Shown here: one piece after another, positions 45,601-57,620 of the stretch
Layout: each line of letters begins with the position of its first letter
Position numbering within the stretch: the first letter of the stretch is position 1
Assembly (NCBI GenBank): GCA_026214975.1
Contig: JAOBSW010000536.1
Coordinates: 62,001-126,000, forward strand
Source of the DNA: Gentiana macrophylla
Taxonomy: Eukaryota > Streptophyta > Magnoliopsida > Gentianales > Gentianaceae
Direction of reading: 5' to 3'
DNA: 64,000 bases
Made by a program: the position numbers and the translations under genes
Notes under the pieces: generated by a model
Database searches by the model: none
The model's input: only the letters and a program-made list of their open reading frames with translations
Told to the model about the DNA's origin: nothing

Positions 45601-47613
45601 TAAATCTGATTCTCCAACAATAAAGGGCAAGCTTCCACCTTTAGGCCTCTTGTTTTCGAAACTTCCTACATGGGCTATCATTTTTGCTAATGCTACCAAC
45701 AATTGGGTGAACCCTCAATCCTATTCTGTTCCTTTCTTTGGTTTTGTTTATTTGCTTGAGGCAAAAGACATTAGAGCCCCTTAGCTATCATGATCCTGAC
45801 ATTTTCACTCTTTAACTATTGTTTTCAACAAATTCCGCCCCCCCCCCCTGATCAACTTTTTACAAATTGGCCCCTCTCACCAGCATTTTGTATGAAAAAA
45901 CTTATTTCATCACACCAATACCAATGCATAGCTCTTAATTCTTATAGATCAACGCAACAAATAAAAATCGGTCTTCAAAATCCTCGCTTCGAATCAAATT
46001 TGACTACAATACGAGATTGACTTTGACTGTAAAAATGCTAATGATATTGAATTCAGTATATACGGCTTTTGTTGCAATGGACTCCCGGCCGAAACAAGAG
46101 TTATGGAATGGTATAATAAAAAAAAATGGGTTTTGCATACCGTTAGGTGCTGATATAGATCATTTTTAATTGATTAGGGGTCAATATGTTACAAAAAATG
46201 TATATATTGGGGCCAGTTTTATTACACAAATATTGATCAGGGTTCAGTTTGTTTTAACAAGTTAATAGGCCAAAATGTTAGGATCGCGATACTTAAAGGC
46301 TACTGATGTTTTTTTTTTTTTGCTCTTTTACTTGTGCGAAAATACATCACTCTTAAAGGCTACTAATGTCTTTGGCTCCTTTGGTTGAGTGCAGGGATAC
46401 TTTGTTCTTCTCTCTTGGATGCCACTCTATTTCAAAACTGTAAGAGTTATCTAGATCTTGTACTTCTATCTTGATCTCATTGCTTCATTTCTTTAACTCA
46501 ATTTGTTCCTGTATATTGTCTTTAGTTTTTCAAGTTAGAGAATTTTCAGTATGAAATGGTTTCAAGTTGTACTCTTTTTGTTGGCCCCTAGTTCCATTCT
46601 ATTTTTGACTGTGGATACCGAGAACTTTGTTTCTTAAAAAAATTTAGGTGCATATACTATAATGAGAACTGGTTGTTTTTTCTACAAAAGGTTTTTGGTG
46701 TGAACTTAAGGCAAGCAGCTTGGTTTAGTGCTGTCCCATGGGGTACTATGGCAATCTCAGGCTACGTTGCTGGCGCGGCATCTGATTTTTTGATTCGATC
46801 TGGATATTCATTGACACTGGTCCGGAAAATTATGCAGGTAACTCTTATGTCTACTTTAAAGTGAATCTACAATATACTTTTGCATTGAAAAACTTATAAA
46901 TCACCCTAAACAAATTGAGCTTTTATTCCCTTGATGACTCTGCTCTATGCCAGTAGCAAGTATGACATTGATCAAGGATTGAATTGTAAAATCCATTTGA
47001 TTTGAGGACCCTCTTGAATGATTAAAAGACATGTATCTTCTTCTTTTTTTTTGCTTTGCAACAGTCAATTGGTTTTATTGGACCTGGAGTTTCATTGATC
47101 TGTTTAAACTACGCGAAAACACCTGATGTTGCTGTTGTCCTATTGACAATAGCTTTGAGCTTAAGCTCTTTCAGTCAAGCTGGATTCTTATTGAATATGC
47201 AGGTGAATTTTCTTAACTGTTGCTGCAACCCCCCCACCCCCACCACACACACAATGACACACCCACTCACCCCACTCCTTAAAAAAAACACATCTTTAAC
47301 TCTTTTGTGGCTATTTTATCAGGACATTGCTCCACAGTATGCAGGCTTTCTTCACGGTATGCGCTATTTTTGGAATCTTACTTTTCTTGTTAGCATCTCT
47401 TTTATAGAAATTAATCAATTAATGTTTGAACATTCATTTACAGGGATTGCGAATTCTGCTGGAACACTGGCAGCTATAATCAGTACCATTGGAACAGGAT
47501 TCTTTGTGCAGTGGCTTGGATCTTTTCAAGCATTTTTAAACCTCACTGCATGTCTCTATTTTGTTACAGCCATATTCTGGTGCCTATGCGCTACCGGCGA
47601 GAGGGTCTTCTAG
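42633..47613 (+). CDS. PHT4;3: Plastid anion (phosphate) transporter, PHT4;3-like (probable anion transporter 6)
   Basis: Eight exons: 42633-43118, 45028-45254, 45358-45706, 46395-46439, 46691-46837, 47065-47202, 47323-47356 and 47444-47613. All introns are GT-AG and the frame is continuous, giving 531 residues. Residues 1-110 are a transit peptide rich in Ser, Thr and basic residues, with an odd run of nine Gly. Twelve membrane helices of the major facilitator family follow. Landmarks are NADRVVMSVAVVPLAAKYGW, GYIFSSVIGGALVDKYGGK, ERATAVGLSMGGFHIGNVIG, NNWGYFVLLSWMPLYF, IAPQYAGFLHGIANSAGT and the end FATGERVF-like (CATGERVF). These match Arabidopsis PHT4;3 (At3g46980) as I remember it. The product should carry phosphate or another anion across a plastid envelope membrane, driven by Na+ or H+. 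Confidence 0.92.
43119..45027. other. Intron 1 of the PHT4;3-like gene, repeat-bearing
   Basis: The 1.9-kb intron contains a GC-rich stretch at 43380-43540 with repeated 'gactcgggccgactc', 'ggcccgggccgg' and 'gacccgggtcgaac' words and two related half-copies ('cttggccaggccttgacatg' and 'tttggccagaccttcgaac'). Near 44050 'ggacggagccagaattt' resembles the end of a common plant DNA element. The rest is AT-rich. Confidence 0.5.
45768..46312. mobile_element. MITE-like inverted-repeat element in intron 3
   Basis: The first about 50 bases ('cattagagccccttagctat', 'gatcctgacatttt') are an imperfect inverted copy of the last about 50 ('aaaatgttaggatcgcg', 'taaaggctactgatg'). The middle holds a run of 10 C's near 45840. 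The element begins inside the intron, and its T- and C-runs could affect splicing. No clear target duplication was found. Confidence 0.5.
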
Positions 47614-49415
47614 TTTAAACACCTCCATATCTTCAAAGTTATTGCTACCCCAATGTGTATACAACCTACACAGCCACATGTACTTGCATCTGGAAACAGA
47701 TTCAACATTATTTTTTTTTTTTGCAAGGCTTGGTTGTCTTCCATGGGGAGCCCTTGGCACAGGGACAAAAAGTTGTCACCATGTGGGTAGAGAGCTATGG
47801 GTTCTAACTGTACAAACAAACCTCATATATATATATATATATAAGATTAAGTTGAGCACATTTGACCTAGTCATGCTCCAGACATAGCATATTGAGGATG
47901 TATTCTATCAATATTTTTATTGCTATAATGTAAATGTGCTCAGTTTGATCATGGTGATAGAGAGCGAGAAAATATAGAGAAAGTTAAAAGCCACAAAAAT
48001 TATATAGTTTCATGGCCTGGATCAGAAAACACTTATACCGTGATTCTCATATCCTTGATACCGTGTCTGTATCTGGAATAGAATGTCCGACACGTATAAA
48101 ATTTAACAAAATCTAATTTTACACGTCAACCTGTCTATATCAACAATGAGAATGGAGAACAGAACACAAAACAATGATTCGAGAACCGAAAAGACAGTTA
48201 AAAAGATGAGTAAAAAAAAAACATAAAGTTAGCCACTAACAAATCCCAATAAAAGGAAAATCATAATCCTTAAAACAACCTACAAATGTTTCCCAGCAAA
48301 ACACGGCGATTAACAAAGTATTCATAGTAACCTCAATATCGTGAGACTACGTTATTTCTGGAACCGCAAATAAAATTGAAACATTTTCAATGGATCATCA
48401 TCATGCTCACTAATCCACTAGCTCAATATATATCCTGACAATCTTCCCGGGTTGAGGAAAAACACGGATAAAGAGAAAATACAAACGCATTTAGTAAATG
48501 ACGGAAGATATTGAATATTTCAACTTTATTCATCAAAGACAATAAGAGTATATGTAGATACCGTTGAAATGTTGAATGCAACATACAATAAAAGCAATAC
48601 ACATTCTTTAACTTTTAATGTTACTCTCACAACTACTCATACACGAGTCACATAATTTTTTTTATAAATCATTGATTATAATGAGACTTTATGATCAATT
48701 GTTTAAAAGTACATAGATAAATTTTAAAAAGGACAATGTACCCTTAAAAAAAAAAAAGGACAATGTAGGGATAGATTAATCACTTACTCCATTGGAATAT
48801 TTTTTTATAGCAAAAAGGACAATCTCTATTCCACTAAATCTTACATTCTCCCTCCTACTCAATTACAAAAAACAAGGGGTGCTTTAAAATGACAAAAAAA
48901 GAGGGAAAAAATAGGAATCAGGACAATAGAAATGTAAATCGGGTGATAATGACAAATTCATTGTTAATAACTTCAAATCCATTGTTTGCTGCAATGGAAC
49001 CGACCTCAAATCCAATGTTTCACTATTACATTGTTTATAAGTTTTTTTTTTTACAAAAATGACCTCGAAAATAACGTTGAAAAAATATCAAACGGGATGT
49101 CTAAATAAAGAAGGCTAAAAAAGGAAAAATGAGATAAAAGAATTACCATCTTTCGACAATCAGATCAAAAGATATATTTATTTTAGTAGTTGAATACGAT
49201 ATAATTTAAATCACAGTAGAATAAAGACATGTCTTTTTTTACCCGAAAAGAAATTCCACCATCCTCTTTTCATATTTCTATGTTCAAATTGTTTTTTAAC
49301 AATAAACCAAAAAAACAAATATATCTTTTGACTAAGCGTCAAAAGATCATAATTCCTTTTTATTTAGCCTAAGATCGTAATTCTTTCATTATATTTTTTC
49401 TTTTTTCATCATCTA
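47614..49415. other. Intergenic, no gene recognised
   Basis: The 3' UTR of the transporter gene (to about 47930, with a TA run near 47828-47843) is followed by AT-rich sequence with poly-A and poly-T runs. No ORF, RNA gene or clear repeat was seen. Confidence 0.45.
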
Positions 49416-50080
49416 TGACGATGCCGGAAATCGTCTAGTGTATAATTCTGGCAGTATCTACTTTTAGGACAACTAGTTCAAAGAACAATTTGACAGAGAG
49501 GTGGCGTTTGAATGTATTTTTAGACCGAGCCTAAGTTATTTTCTTAAATTGCCTATGTATCCTGTTAACGAATCAGGAATCAAGTCTCTCGTAGTTCCTT
49601 AAGGATCGCTTATATAGAGGACATCTCGTCTAGTTCCTTGTCCGAGAAGGATTCTAATTCTTAATCCCTAAGGATTATCACATGTGTATCCCCTAATTTA
49701 GGGATAATTATGGACATATTTAAATGTCATGATCAGAGTCATTACATCGTAGGATTATTTCCTTATTTATCTGATTATATTAAGCAGATGTGCTAAAGAC
49801 GAGTAGGGAAGGCTCTGGCCGACCTGCGTCGAGCCCCCTGGGCCATCTCGACTTGTACTGCGTTACCCGACCTCCGTCCTTTCCGAGCCGACCTGTGGTG
49901 GTAAGTTAAGAAGGACCGAGCTGACCTCTCACATGGGGTTTAGGTCTTCTTGTTCAGTTAGACTTGAGGCTCCTGGCCTTTATTATTTATTAGTTCCCTG
50001 TCATCATTTATGACCTAGTCATTCTATGAGTGACACGTGGCAGGAGCTTAGTCCGACCTCCGTCACTCTATATTCCAACA
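49416..50080 (+). mobile_element. LTR-like sequence
   Basis: It begins TGACGATGCCGGAAATCGTC, an interrupted palindrome also present at 58023. A TATATAGAGGA box lies near 49611 and 'aaattgcctatgtatcc' with 'gtctctcgtagttcc' near 49540-49600, words seen in plant gypsy-type LTRs. A GC-richer part with repeated 'cgacctgcgtcgagc' and 'ccgacctccgtc' words follows (49810-50070). The end near CCAACA at 50075-50080 is a guess. Confidence 0.4.
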
Positions 50081-51498
50081 TCTCATTTTATATTTTTCCG
50101 ATGTCATATTTGTAATAAGAAAAACACTGAAACAGTGGAACAATGGGTTTGGGGCTCCTCCACTGTAAAACATTAATTGCAGCGAGCAATAAAGACTTTT
50201 TCATTTTTACTTTCTATACACGATATACTTTTATCTTATATAAAGAATTAGAAATGAAATGTTGCAATATCTGTCACTTGGTGCAAACTCGGTTTTATTA
50301 AAAAAAATTGTCCAAGTTTCAAATATTGCCGCTTAGGGTGAGCTTGGGTTGGTTTGGGTGGGTTTGGATTTGTTTTGATAGACTCGAGTCGGTTTGGGGC
50401 GCCATAATTTGTTCTCCAAACCAAACCAAACCAAAACGAAGTCAACCCCAATAGTTTGGTTCGAATTGGTTTCGGTTTGGATTGGGATGGTTTCGGTTTA
50501 ACAAGCCTAATCTTAAAAAAAAAAAAAAAAAAAAGACCAAACCAACATTTTTACATGAACTCTAAAAAGCTACATACAAACTAAAATAAATTACAAACCA
50601 AAAAGAAAAAAAGAAAAACTTAAAACAACTAACAAGTAACAACACATTACAATATAATTCATCTACAATCAATCCTCAATAGTTGCATACTTACATACAT
50701 GCATTTACTGATTTACATATTTACATCAAAACAACAAAATGTTGAATGTTGACACAACCAAATGATCAAAACACCATGAGTATCTTCCAACCAAAACAAC
50801 GTAGCAAAATCATAAATAAAAAAAAGGGTTATATTGGGTCGGTTGGGTAATGAGTATAATATATATAATTAAGGAAAAATTAGGTAAAAGTCCCATTTTT
50901 CCCCCTTAATAAAGCATTAATCCTGATTCAATTTATAAGTTGCAATAAGGACAATAATTTTCTGCTCGGACTAAAATACCTCCACAACACCCTCCCGAAA
51001 AATCCTTCCCTTTTTCTTTGTTTTCTTCCTCCCAATTCTTCGTCATTTGCACAATTAAAACTCATTCAATCACCGCGACTTGTTGTCATCGACTTCGACT
51101 TTTTGGATTTCACTTCCACACCTTCATCTCCGCGCAAGCAGACTCGAAGATGGAGTTCAATTCATATCTTTTCCTCTCATCTCATTCATCAAGCTCTGGA
51201 TTTTGAATGCTTTGTTATTTTGGATCCTATTTGTACTTTCGAGAAGCTAAGTCGAATTTCGACGAGGATATGGAGACAAACGAACCTGGTAAATAAATTA
51301 TCTTCTTCTTCTTGTTTCATTTATGTATATGAATTGGACTTTGTTTCAACATAAGTAAATAAATGAAATTTCTGTACAATTGCACTTCTTCTTTTTTCAT
51401 TTGCTGCACACTTGGTGTAAAATTTGTTCTTGTGTATTTCTTTCTAAACCTTTATATGCTTAAATGTATTCAAATTGCTACTTTTGATAAACTTGAGC

Positions 51499-51945
51499 AG
51501 ATAATTGTTGAGAAATCAAACAGTTTGGCTTCGGTTCAGAGTCAAACTAAGTCTTTGGAGGTATAAAGTTAGAACTTGTAGCTGCTTAGGATGTCTCGAT
51601 GACTGCAACTTATCTGGAGCGAGTAAGGATGATGTAAAGGGCTTTTTTTTTTTTTTTTTTGGTAATAGAAAAAGTGTCCGTGAACACAAAAGAGCAGGAG
51701 GTGGTGATCGTGAGATAGCTAGCCACCTTCTCCGGAAATGTGTGAATTAGTAGTTGTTTCACACAGATGAAATGGTATGAACTTGGTGTTATCCTCGATA
51801 TTCACTAGTGCTTTATTTGTGATAGATAAGCTCCTCAAGAAAGAAATAAAAGCCCAAAACAAGAAAAAGGTTGACTTGGAAGCCCGAGCAAAACTCGTTG
51901 AAATGAAGATAAACGATTTGAACTCGAAGCTAGAAAATGTATATA
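51499..51945 (+). pseudogene. Possible captured exons of a coiled-coil (myosin-heavy-chain-like) gene
   Basis: Two short stretches encode charged coiled-coil sequence preceded by acceptor-like AG: IIVEKSNSLASVQSQTKSLE (51501-51563) and LLKKEIKAQNKKKVDLEARA with MKINDLNSKLEN (about 51826-51936). They recall the N-terminal coil of the plant At2g24420/At4g31340-type family, as far as I remember it. The parts between and after contain stops and a poly-T run, and the rest of the gene is missing. A gene fragment captured by a transposon, or a truncated old gene, both fit. Confidence 0.4.
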
Positions 51946-52219
51946 TTATGGATCCTTTGAATAAGTTTATCTACTTGTACTTTTATAGAATATATATATA
52001 GTTTGGATCTGTTTTTCGCATTTCTTGAATCGAATATGGATCCTTTGAGTAAGTGTTTGTTAACGTGCCCATGCTCAAGTTCAAAACTGTGAATCGCGTT
52101 TACTTCTTGTGTTTTCAAGTCTTCTGTTATTTTAGGTAGATGGAATTTAATTTTTTGTATTACTCGTTTTGTATCAGTTTTGATTACCTTCTGTTTTACA
52201 AGAACCATCATCTGCATCA

Positions 52220-53170
52220 TATTATTATATGAGCCTTATATGAGCTAGATATTATATTGTGTCCCTTGAATTAAGTCTTAAATGGGCCTTATATGAGCCA
52301 GATATGTGTGCCTTGAAGTAGTCACTTGAAATAAGCCTTAAATGAGTCTAATGTTTGCATCGACATCGACATCATATCGACATCGATATTGATACTAATA
52401 ATGTATGCCTTATATGATACTGTTAGTGATATTGTATACCTTATATGAGCCTTATATGAGCCAGATATGATATTGTGTCCTTTGAATTAAGCATTAAATG
52501 AGCGTTATATGAGCCAGATATGTGTGCCTTGAAGTAGTCACTTGAATTAAGCCTTAATTGACATCGATTACCGCCTTGAAGTAGTCTCCTTATTTTACTA
52601 TTTGCATATTTTGTTCCATTTCTTTTTGGGGCTTTAGTTTACGCCATTTTTTTGTTTTTCGCTATTATGGGTGTTGATTTGAGTGGGGAAAATGTACAAA
52701 GTTTGGGGTATTACGTTTCACCTATTTTTTTGTTGAATTAAAGTGTTGTTGGTGTTAATTTGAGTGGAATATGTAAAGATTGAAGCTTTATTCTTCCGCC
52801 ATCAGAAAATTTTTTTTGGACTATTCTTTCTTTCATTATGGTTTTCCATTTTTATGTTTATTTGGGCCTTAATTTCGCCAATTATTGTTTGATAATTTAA
52901 GAGAGATATGCAAAGATTGGAGCTTTACTTCACCGCAAATATGAGGAAAATATACAAGAAGCATTTTGTTCAAGGTTTTTTTTTGCCTTATATGAGCCTT
53001 ATATGATATTGTGTCACTTGAATTAAGCTTTAAATGAGCCTTGTATGAGCTGGGATATGTGTGCCTTGAAATAGTCACTTGAATTAAGCCTTAAATGATC
53101 ATCGACATCGAGCATCGACATCGATACCATCGACATCGATACTCATCGACATCATATCGGGCATCGATAT
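52220..53170. repeat. Three blocks of GCCTTATATGAGCC / CTTGAATTAAGCC repeats
   Basis: Blocks at about 52230-52350, 52405-52590 and 52984-53100 share the order 'gccttatatgagcc', 'gatattgtgtcc', 'cttgaattaagcc', 'ttaaatgagc', 'gtgtgccttgaagtagtcac'. Between and after them lie CATCGACATCGATA-type runs (52360-52400 and 53100-53170). Unit length is roughly 110-130 bp with internal sub-repeats. Confidence 0.65.
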
Positions 53171-54071
53171 TGATACTGTGTTAGTGTAAATGCTGCAAAT
53201 AAATTCGGCTTTCAAATACTACGTCGAAATGATATCAAACGCGGACTCAAAATGAAGATAAAAAAATATGAACTTTGGTGAAACAATTTTGATGATCGGT
53301 GTTCTAAATCAAAAGTTACGGTCGTTTATAAGAAAAAACGCTCCGGTTAATACAAATATTTTTTCATCTTTCAAAATATACGTTGGAAGGGTATCGTATT
53401 TGGGCTCAAATTGAAGAGCAAAAAAAAAACATGAATTTTGGTGAAAAAATTTCGATGATCGGAGCTATAAATCAAAAGTTACGGTTGTTTTAAAAAATAA
53501 AATAAAAAACATATAAACAGCTACATTAAATATATCATGCAAACAATACACTGAAGCTATGCGCGCGTCTCCTAAAGGGTGTTTTTGTCCGTCAAAATTA
53601 TTTGTCATTCTTTTGCAACTAAAAATATATATATTCTATTTATTTATTTTGTGTTAAAAAGATGACTTTTATTTCTTTATCTCTATAATTAATGTATAAA
53701 AATTTGGTTTGGATTGGATTGGGTATAATTAAAGTTATCCGAAAGTAATCCAATGCAATTCGGTTTGGTTCCAAAGCAAACAGATTCATTTGGTTTGTTA
53801 TTGTTTTGGTTTATTCGGATTGGTTTAGATTGGTTTACGGATTATTTTTTCTCAGCCCGCCTGCTCCCACCCGCTCCCACATGTAGCCTGTAAGAATTCC
53901 TCATTGACCTTTTGATATGTTGAAAAATGGAAATTATAGTGTAACTTCCATTATTCAATATTGAGGATAATGTAGTTAGTTAGTCTTTGCAAAGAATCTG
54001 TTAACGAAAAGAACTTCATAATAACGAACCGTTTGAATCAGTCGTAAACTTACAAACCTGGATGAGTATAT

Positions 54072-54079
54072 TATATATA
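54072..54079 (+). promoter_or_regulatory. TATA box of the GLR gene
   Basis: TATATATA lies about 55 bases upstream of the chosen start codon at 54133, a typical plant distance for a short leader. Confidence 0.5.
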
Positions 54080-54132
54080 CATACAACTTGTTGATATCCT
54101 AACATATATTGGTCATTCGTTTTCCCACTGTG

Positions 54133-57100
54133 ATGAAGTGCAAAATGTATCCTCTCTTAATTCTCAGCTTCTTGTTGGGAATCCTCATTTTGTCCGACCC
54201 AAAAGCAGTATCAGCAAAGACTTGTGAAGAAAATCATGAGGTGTATAGGCAAATTAACATAGGGGCTGTAATTGATCTAAGCTCGAGGATCGGTAAACAG
54301 CAAAAAATAGCAATGGAGATGGCAGTGGATGATAGTACTGTTAGTGGTTTTCCTTGTTTTAAGCTCCAGTTGCACTTCCGCGACTCACGTGGAAGCTCAG
54401 CTCTAACAGCTTCTCATGGTACGTACGTTATACAAGGGATAGCCAATACTATATACCTTGTAAACCGTTTTTCTTACACAAGGTGTTCGACCTATGTCTC
54501 TAAGAACACAACATTGACAAACACCCCCTTAATTATCTGTTCTTTATAGACTTCAGCCCTTGATTCAACTTCACAGCTGTGTCTTCAAAAGCTCTAAACA
54601 GTTGTTAATCTTCATGATTCCTGACTTGAACTTCTTATGATTGAGCATGTTTGTACTTTTGTTTGCATGATTGAGCTAATTAATGTTGACCTGCTCTGCT
54701 GCTGGCTTGATCATGTGTTACTAAGCCTGATCATGATCGTAAAATTAACAATTACGCAGGCAAGATGTGTCACAAATCATCTTTTGCAGCATGCTTGTTG
54801 ACGATTGATATAACTTATTGTGACAGGCCTAAGATAGTCGTTATGATTAATATATTTGTGTCACTATCATGTAAGCTGAATATATTTCAATCATTTTACA
54901 TGCAGTAATTGAACTATTGAACAACAAGAGAGCTGAAGCCATTCTTGGGGGCTTGACATTGCAAGAAGCAGCTTTTATCTGGGAATTTAATGAACCCTCT
55001 AAAGACATCCCTATAATTTCTTTAATGCCCACATCCTCCTCTTCTATCCGTATACTACCTCATCCATTCGTCGCTATGAACTACAATATTGAAGTGCAAA
55101 TGCAATGCATTGCTGCCATTGTTAGCCATTTCAGGTGGCGGAAGGTCATAGCAATCTATGAACGTAGCAACGGATTTTCAGGGGATTCTTCTCTAATCAC
55201 TCACCTCTCCGACTCACTCCGGGCAGTTGGATCAGTTGTTGAGCATCATTTTGCTTTCCCTCATTTGAAATCACTGTCAGAAGATCAACCTGAAGAGTAT
55301 ATTGAAAAAATACTGAAGAAATTGAGGAGCAAGACTGAGATTACTGTTTTCAGTGTCTTGCAATGTTCTTTGGATTTTGCAAGGGTCCTTTTCAAGAAGG
55401 CAAAAGAAATGGGAATGATGGAAAAGGGTTATGTTTGGATTATTTCAGATGATATAGCTAGCCTTCTTGATTCCATTGATTCATCTATCATAGTCAATTA
55501 CATGCAGGGAGTAATTGGTTTCAAGGAAAGATTCGTGGTCAACGATCATTCTTTCAAATCATTCGAACGTAGATTTTCAAGAAAGTACAGAACAGAATAT
55601 CCTGATGAAGAAGAAGATAAACATTCCAGTCCAAGTATACATGCTCTCAAAGCTTATGATGCAACAATGGCGACAGCCAGAGCCATGCAAACTGCATCAG
55701 ATTCCAATGACTTGATCAAACACATTTTGGCTAGTAATTTCAAGGGACTAAGTGGTAACATATGCTTCAAGAATGGTTCACTTATGCAAAATCCCATCTT
55801 TGAGATCATCAATCTCATTGGTAGAAGCTACCGAGAAATCGGAATGTGGATCCCTCAGCTCGGGCTCATGGAGGACTCAAATGAGCATATTAAAACAAAG
55901 AAAATAAAGATTGGGAACGATGTTCGCCTGGATTCGATTTATTGGCCTGGCGGTGAAACAAATGTTCCCAAAGGGGAGGATGTTGAGTGGTGTAGAAAAG
56001 CCATTAAGAATAGGAGTTCCTGCTATGGGTGCTTTTAAACAGTTTGTTAATGTAACTTATGATTCATACACAAAACAAACCACCATTACCGGTTTTCAGT
56101 TCAAGTATTTGAAGCAGCAGTGAGAAGACTTCCTTACCATTTACCTTATGTTTTAGTCCCCTTTATGGATCTTATGATGAAATGGTGGCTCAAGTTTCCA
56201 ATAAGGTAATTCTATCTTAACTCTCTCTCTCTCTCACACCCACACACTCAAGCATGAAATAGAAGGAAACTAATGCATGGTGCCTATTTTGAACTAGACC
56301 TTGGATGGCGCAGTAGGAGATACAGAGATAATGGCGGATCGTTTCAAGAAAGTTGATTTCACACATCCTTATATGGACTCTGGCCTTGTCATGGTGGTGA
56401 GATTAAAACTGGACATGAAACAGGCAGGAATGAGTGTGCTAAAGGCATTCAGTTTGACGATGTGGATTGTAATGGCATCCATGACCATGCTTACAGGTTT
56501 CGTCATTTGGTTCAACGAATACGTCAACAACAACCCAGATTTCAGAGGCCCTTTCCCTCAAATAATTGGTGCAATGCTTTGGTTTTCTGTCACTGTTCTG
56601 ACTTTCAATCAAAGTAAGCCCTTAATGTTTGGAAATGAAGTAAAAAAAACAGAATCTTGAAACTTAACAACTATTGCAAAATGTTGCAGGAGAACCTATA
56701 CAACACAATCTATCGCGATTGGTCCTCTCAACTTGGTTATTCGTCACAGTGATAGTAACGGCTTGTTTTACGGCTGCTGTTAATTCCATTATGACTGTCC
56801 CAAAGCTTCAAGCCAGTATAGACATAGACTCTCTACTCGGCACCGGTGCAACAGTTGGATGCAACGGCAACTCATTCATCGTCCGTTACTTGACAGATGT
56901 CTTAGAATTCAAGCCTGAAAACATAAGGAAAATCAGTTCCATCAATGACTATCCTAAAGCTTTTCAAACTGGAGACATTAAAGCAGCCTTCTTTGTTGTC
57001 CCACATGCCAGAATATTTCTTTCTGAACATTGCAATGGGTACACAATGGCAGGACCTAGCTATAAACTCGGCGGTTTCGGCTTTGTAAGACATAGCATAA

Positions 57101-57620
57101 CTACTTCTCTCACATTATCTTTCTGTTTTAAAGTCATTTCCTTTTTTTTCATTGTATCTTCAGGTTTTCGAAAAGGGAGCTAAAATATCAGCTGATATCT
57201 CAGAGGCAATACTAGAAGTAACACAGAGTGGAACAATCAATCAACTAGAAAACGAATGCTTTACTTTTCTGACTGCTCATCTTCCTCACAAGGGGCAGAT
57301 CTGGTGACAGTGACAGTGACAGTGACGACGGGCCGGTTTTAGGCATTGAGAATTTCTACATATTATTCCTAATTCAAGGTGGCCTTCTTACAATTACATT
57401 TCTTAATGCAATGTGGCGGCTAGCAGTAAACAACTGGCCAATTCATGGCCTTCTTGAAGCACTTTTGATGGGTAGAGGAATTTACAGATGGATCTCAATG
57501 CTTTTGCTTCATTTATGCACAAAGTTTGGAGCTAGAAGATTCTTTAGGCAGCCAATCATCATTGATGCACCAAACAACCAATTACATGGAAATGGAATAG
57601 AATTGGTGAGGGGCATCTAA
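54133..57620 (+). pseudogene. Glutamate receptor-like channel (GLR1/2 type), frame broken by five homopolymer indels
   Basis: Exons: 54133-54418, 54906-56205, 56298-56613, 56690-57084 and 57164-57620, all GT-AG. The start at 54133 gives a signal peptide (MKCKMYPLLILSFLLGILIL). The N-terminal ligand-binding (ANF) domain follows to about 55910, then the S1 half, M1 ([19 protein letters not shown]), the pore loop ([16 protein letters not shown]), M3 ([19 protein letters not shown]), S2 ([28 protein letters not shown]) and M4 (FYILFLIQGGLLTITF). The product would be a cation channel of the plasma membrane or an endomembrane. The frame needs single-base corrections at 55973-55979, 56093-56096, 56162-56164, 57265-57268 and 57303-57304, all in short homopolymer runs. 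No in-frame nonsense substitution is seen, so either a recent pseudogene or consensus errors are possible. Confidence 0.85.

Larger units (their letters stand above)
50330..53870. repeat. Repeat-rich block bounded by GGTTTGG-type words
   Basis: At 50340-50510 and again at 53700-53850 the sequence is built of 'ttggtttgg', 'ggattgg' and 'cggtttgg' words, partly in inverted order. They enclose possible exon fragments of a coiled-coil gene (51490-51945) and tandem-like GCCTTATATGAGCC repeats (52220-53170). The symmetric borders suggest one composite transposon, but no clean termini or target duplication could be defined. Confidence 0.35.

Noticed and set aside
54109..54132. Upstream extension of the GLR frame before 54133
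   Set aside because: The frame has no ATG there; the ATG at 54133 gives a good signal peptide.
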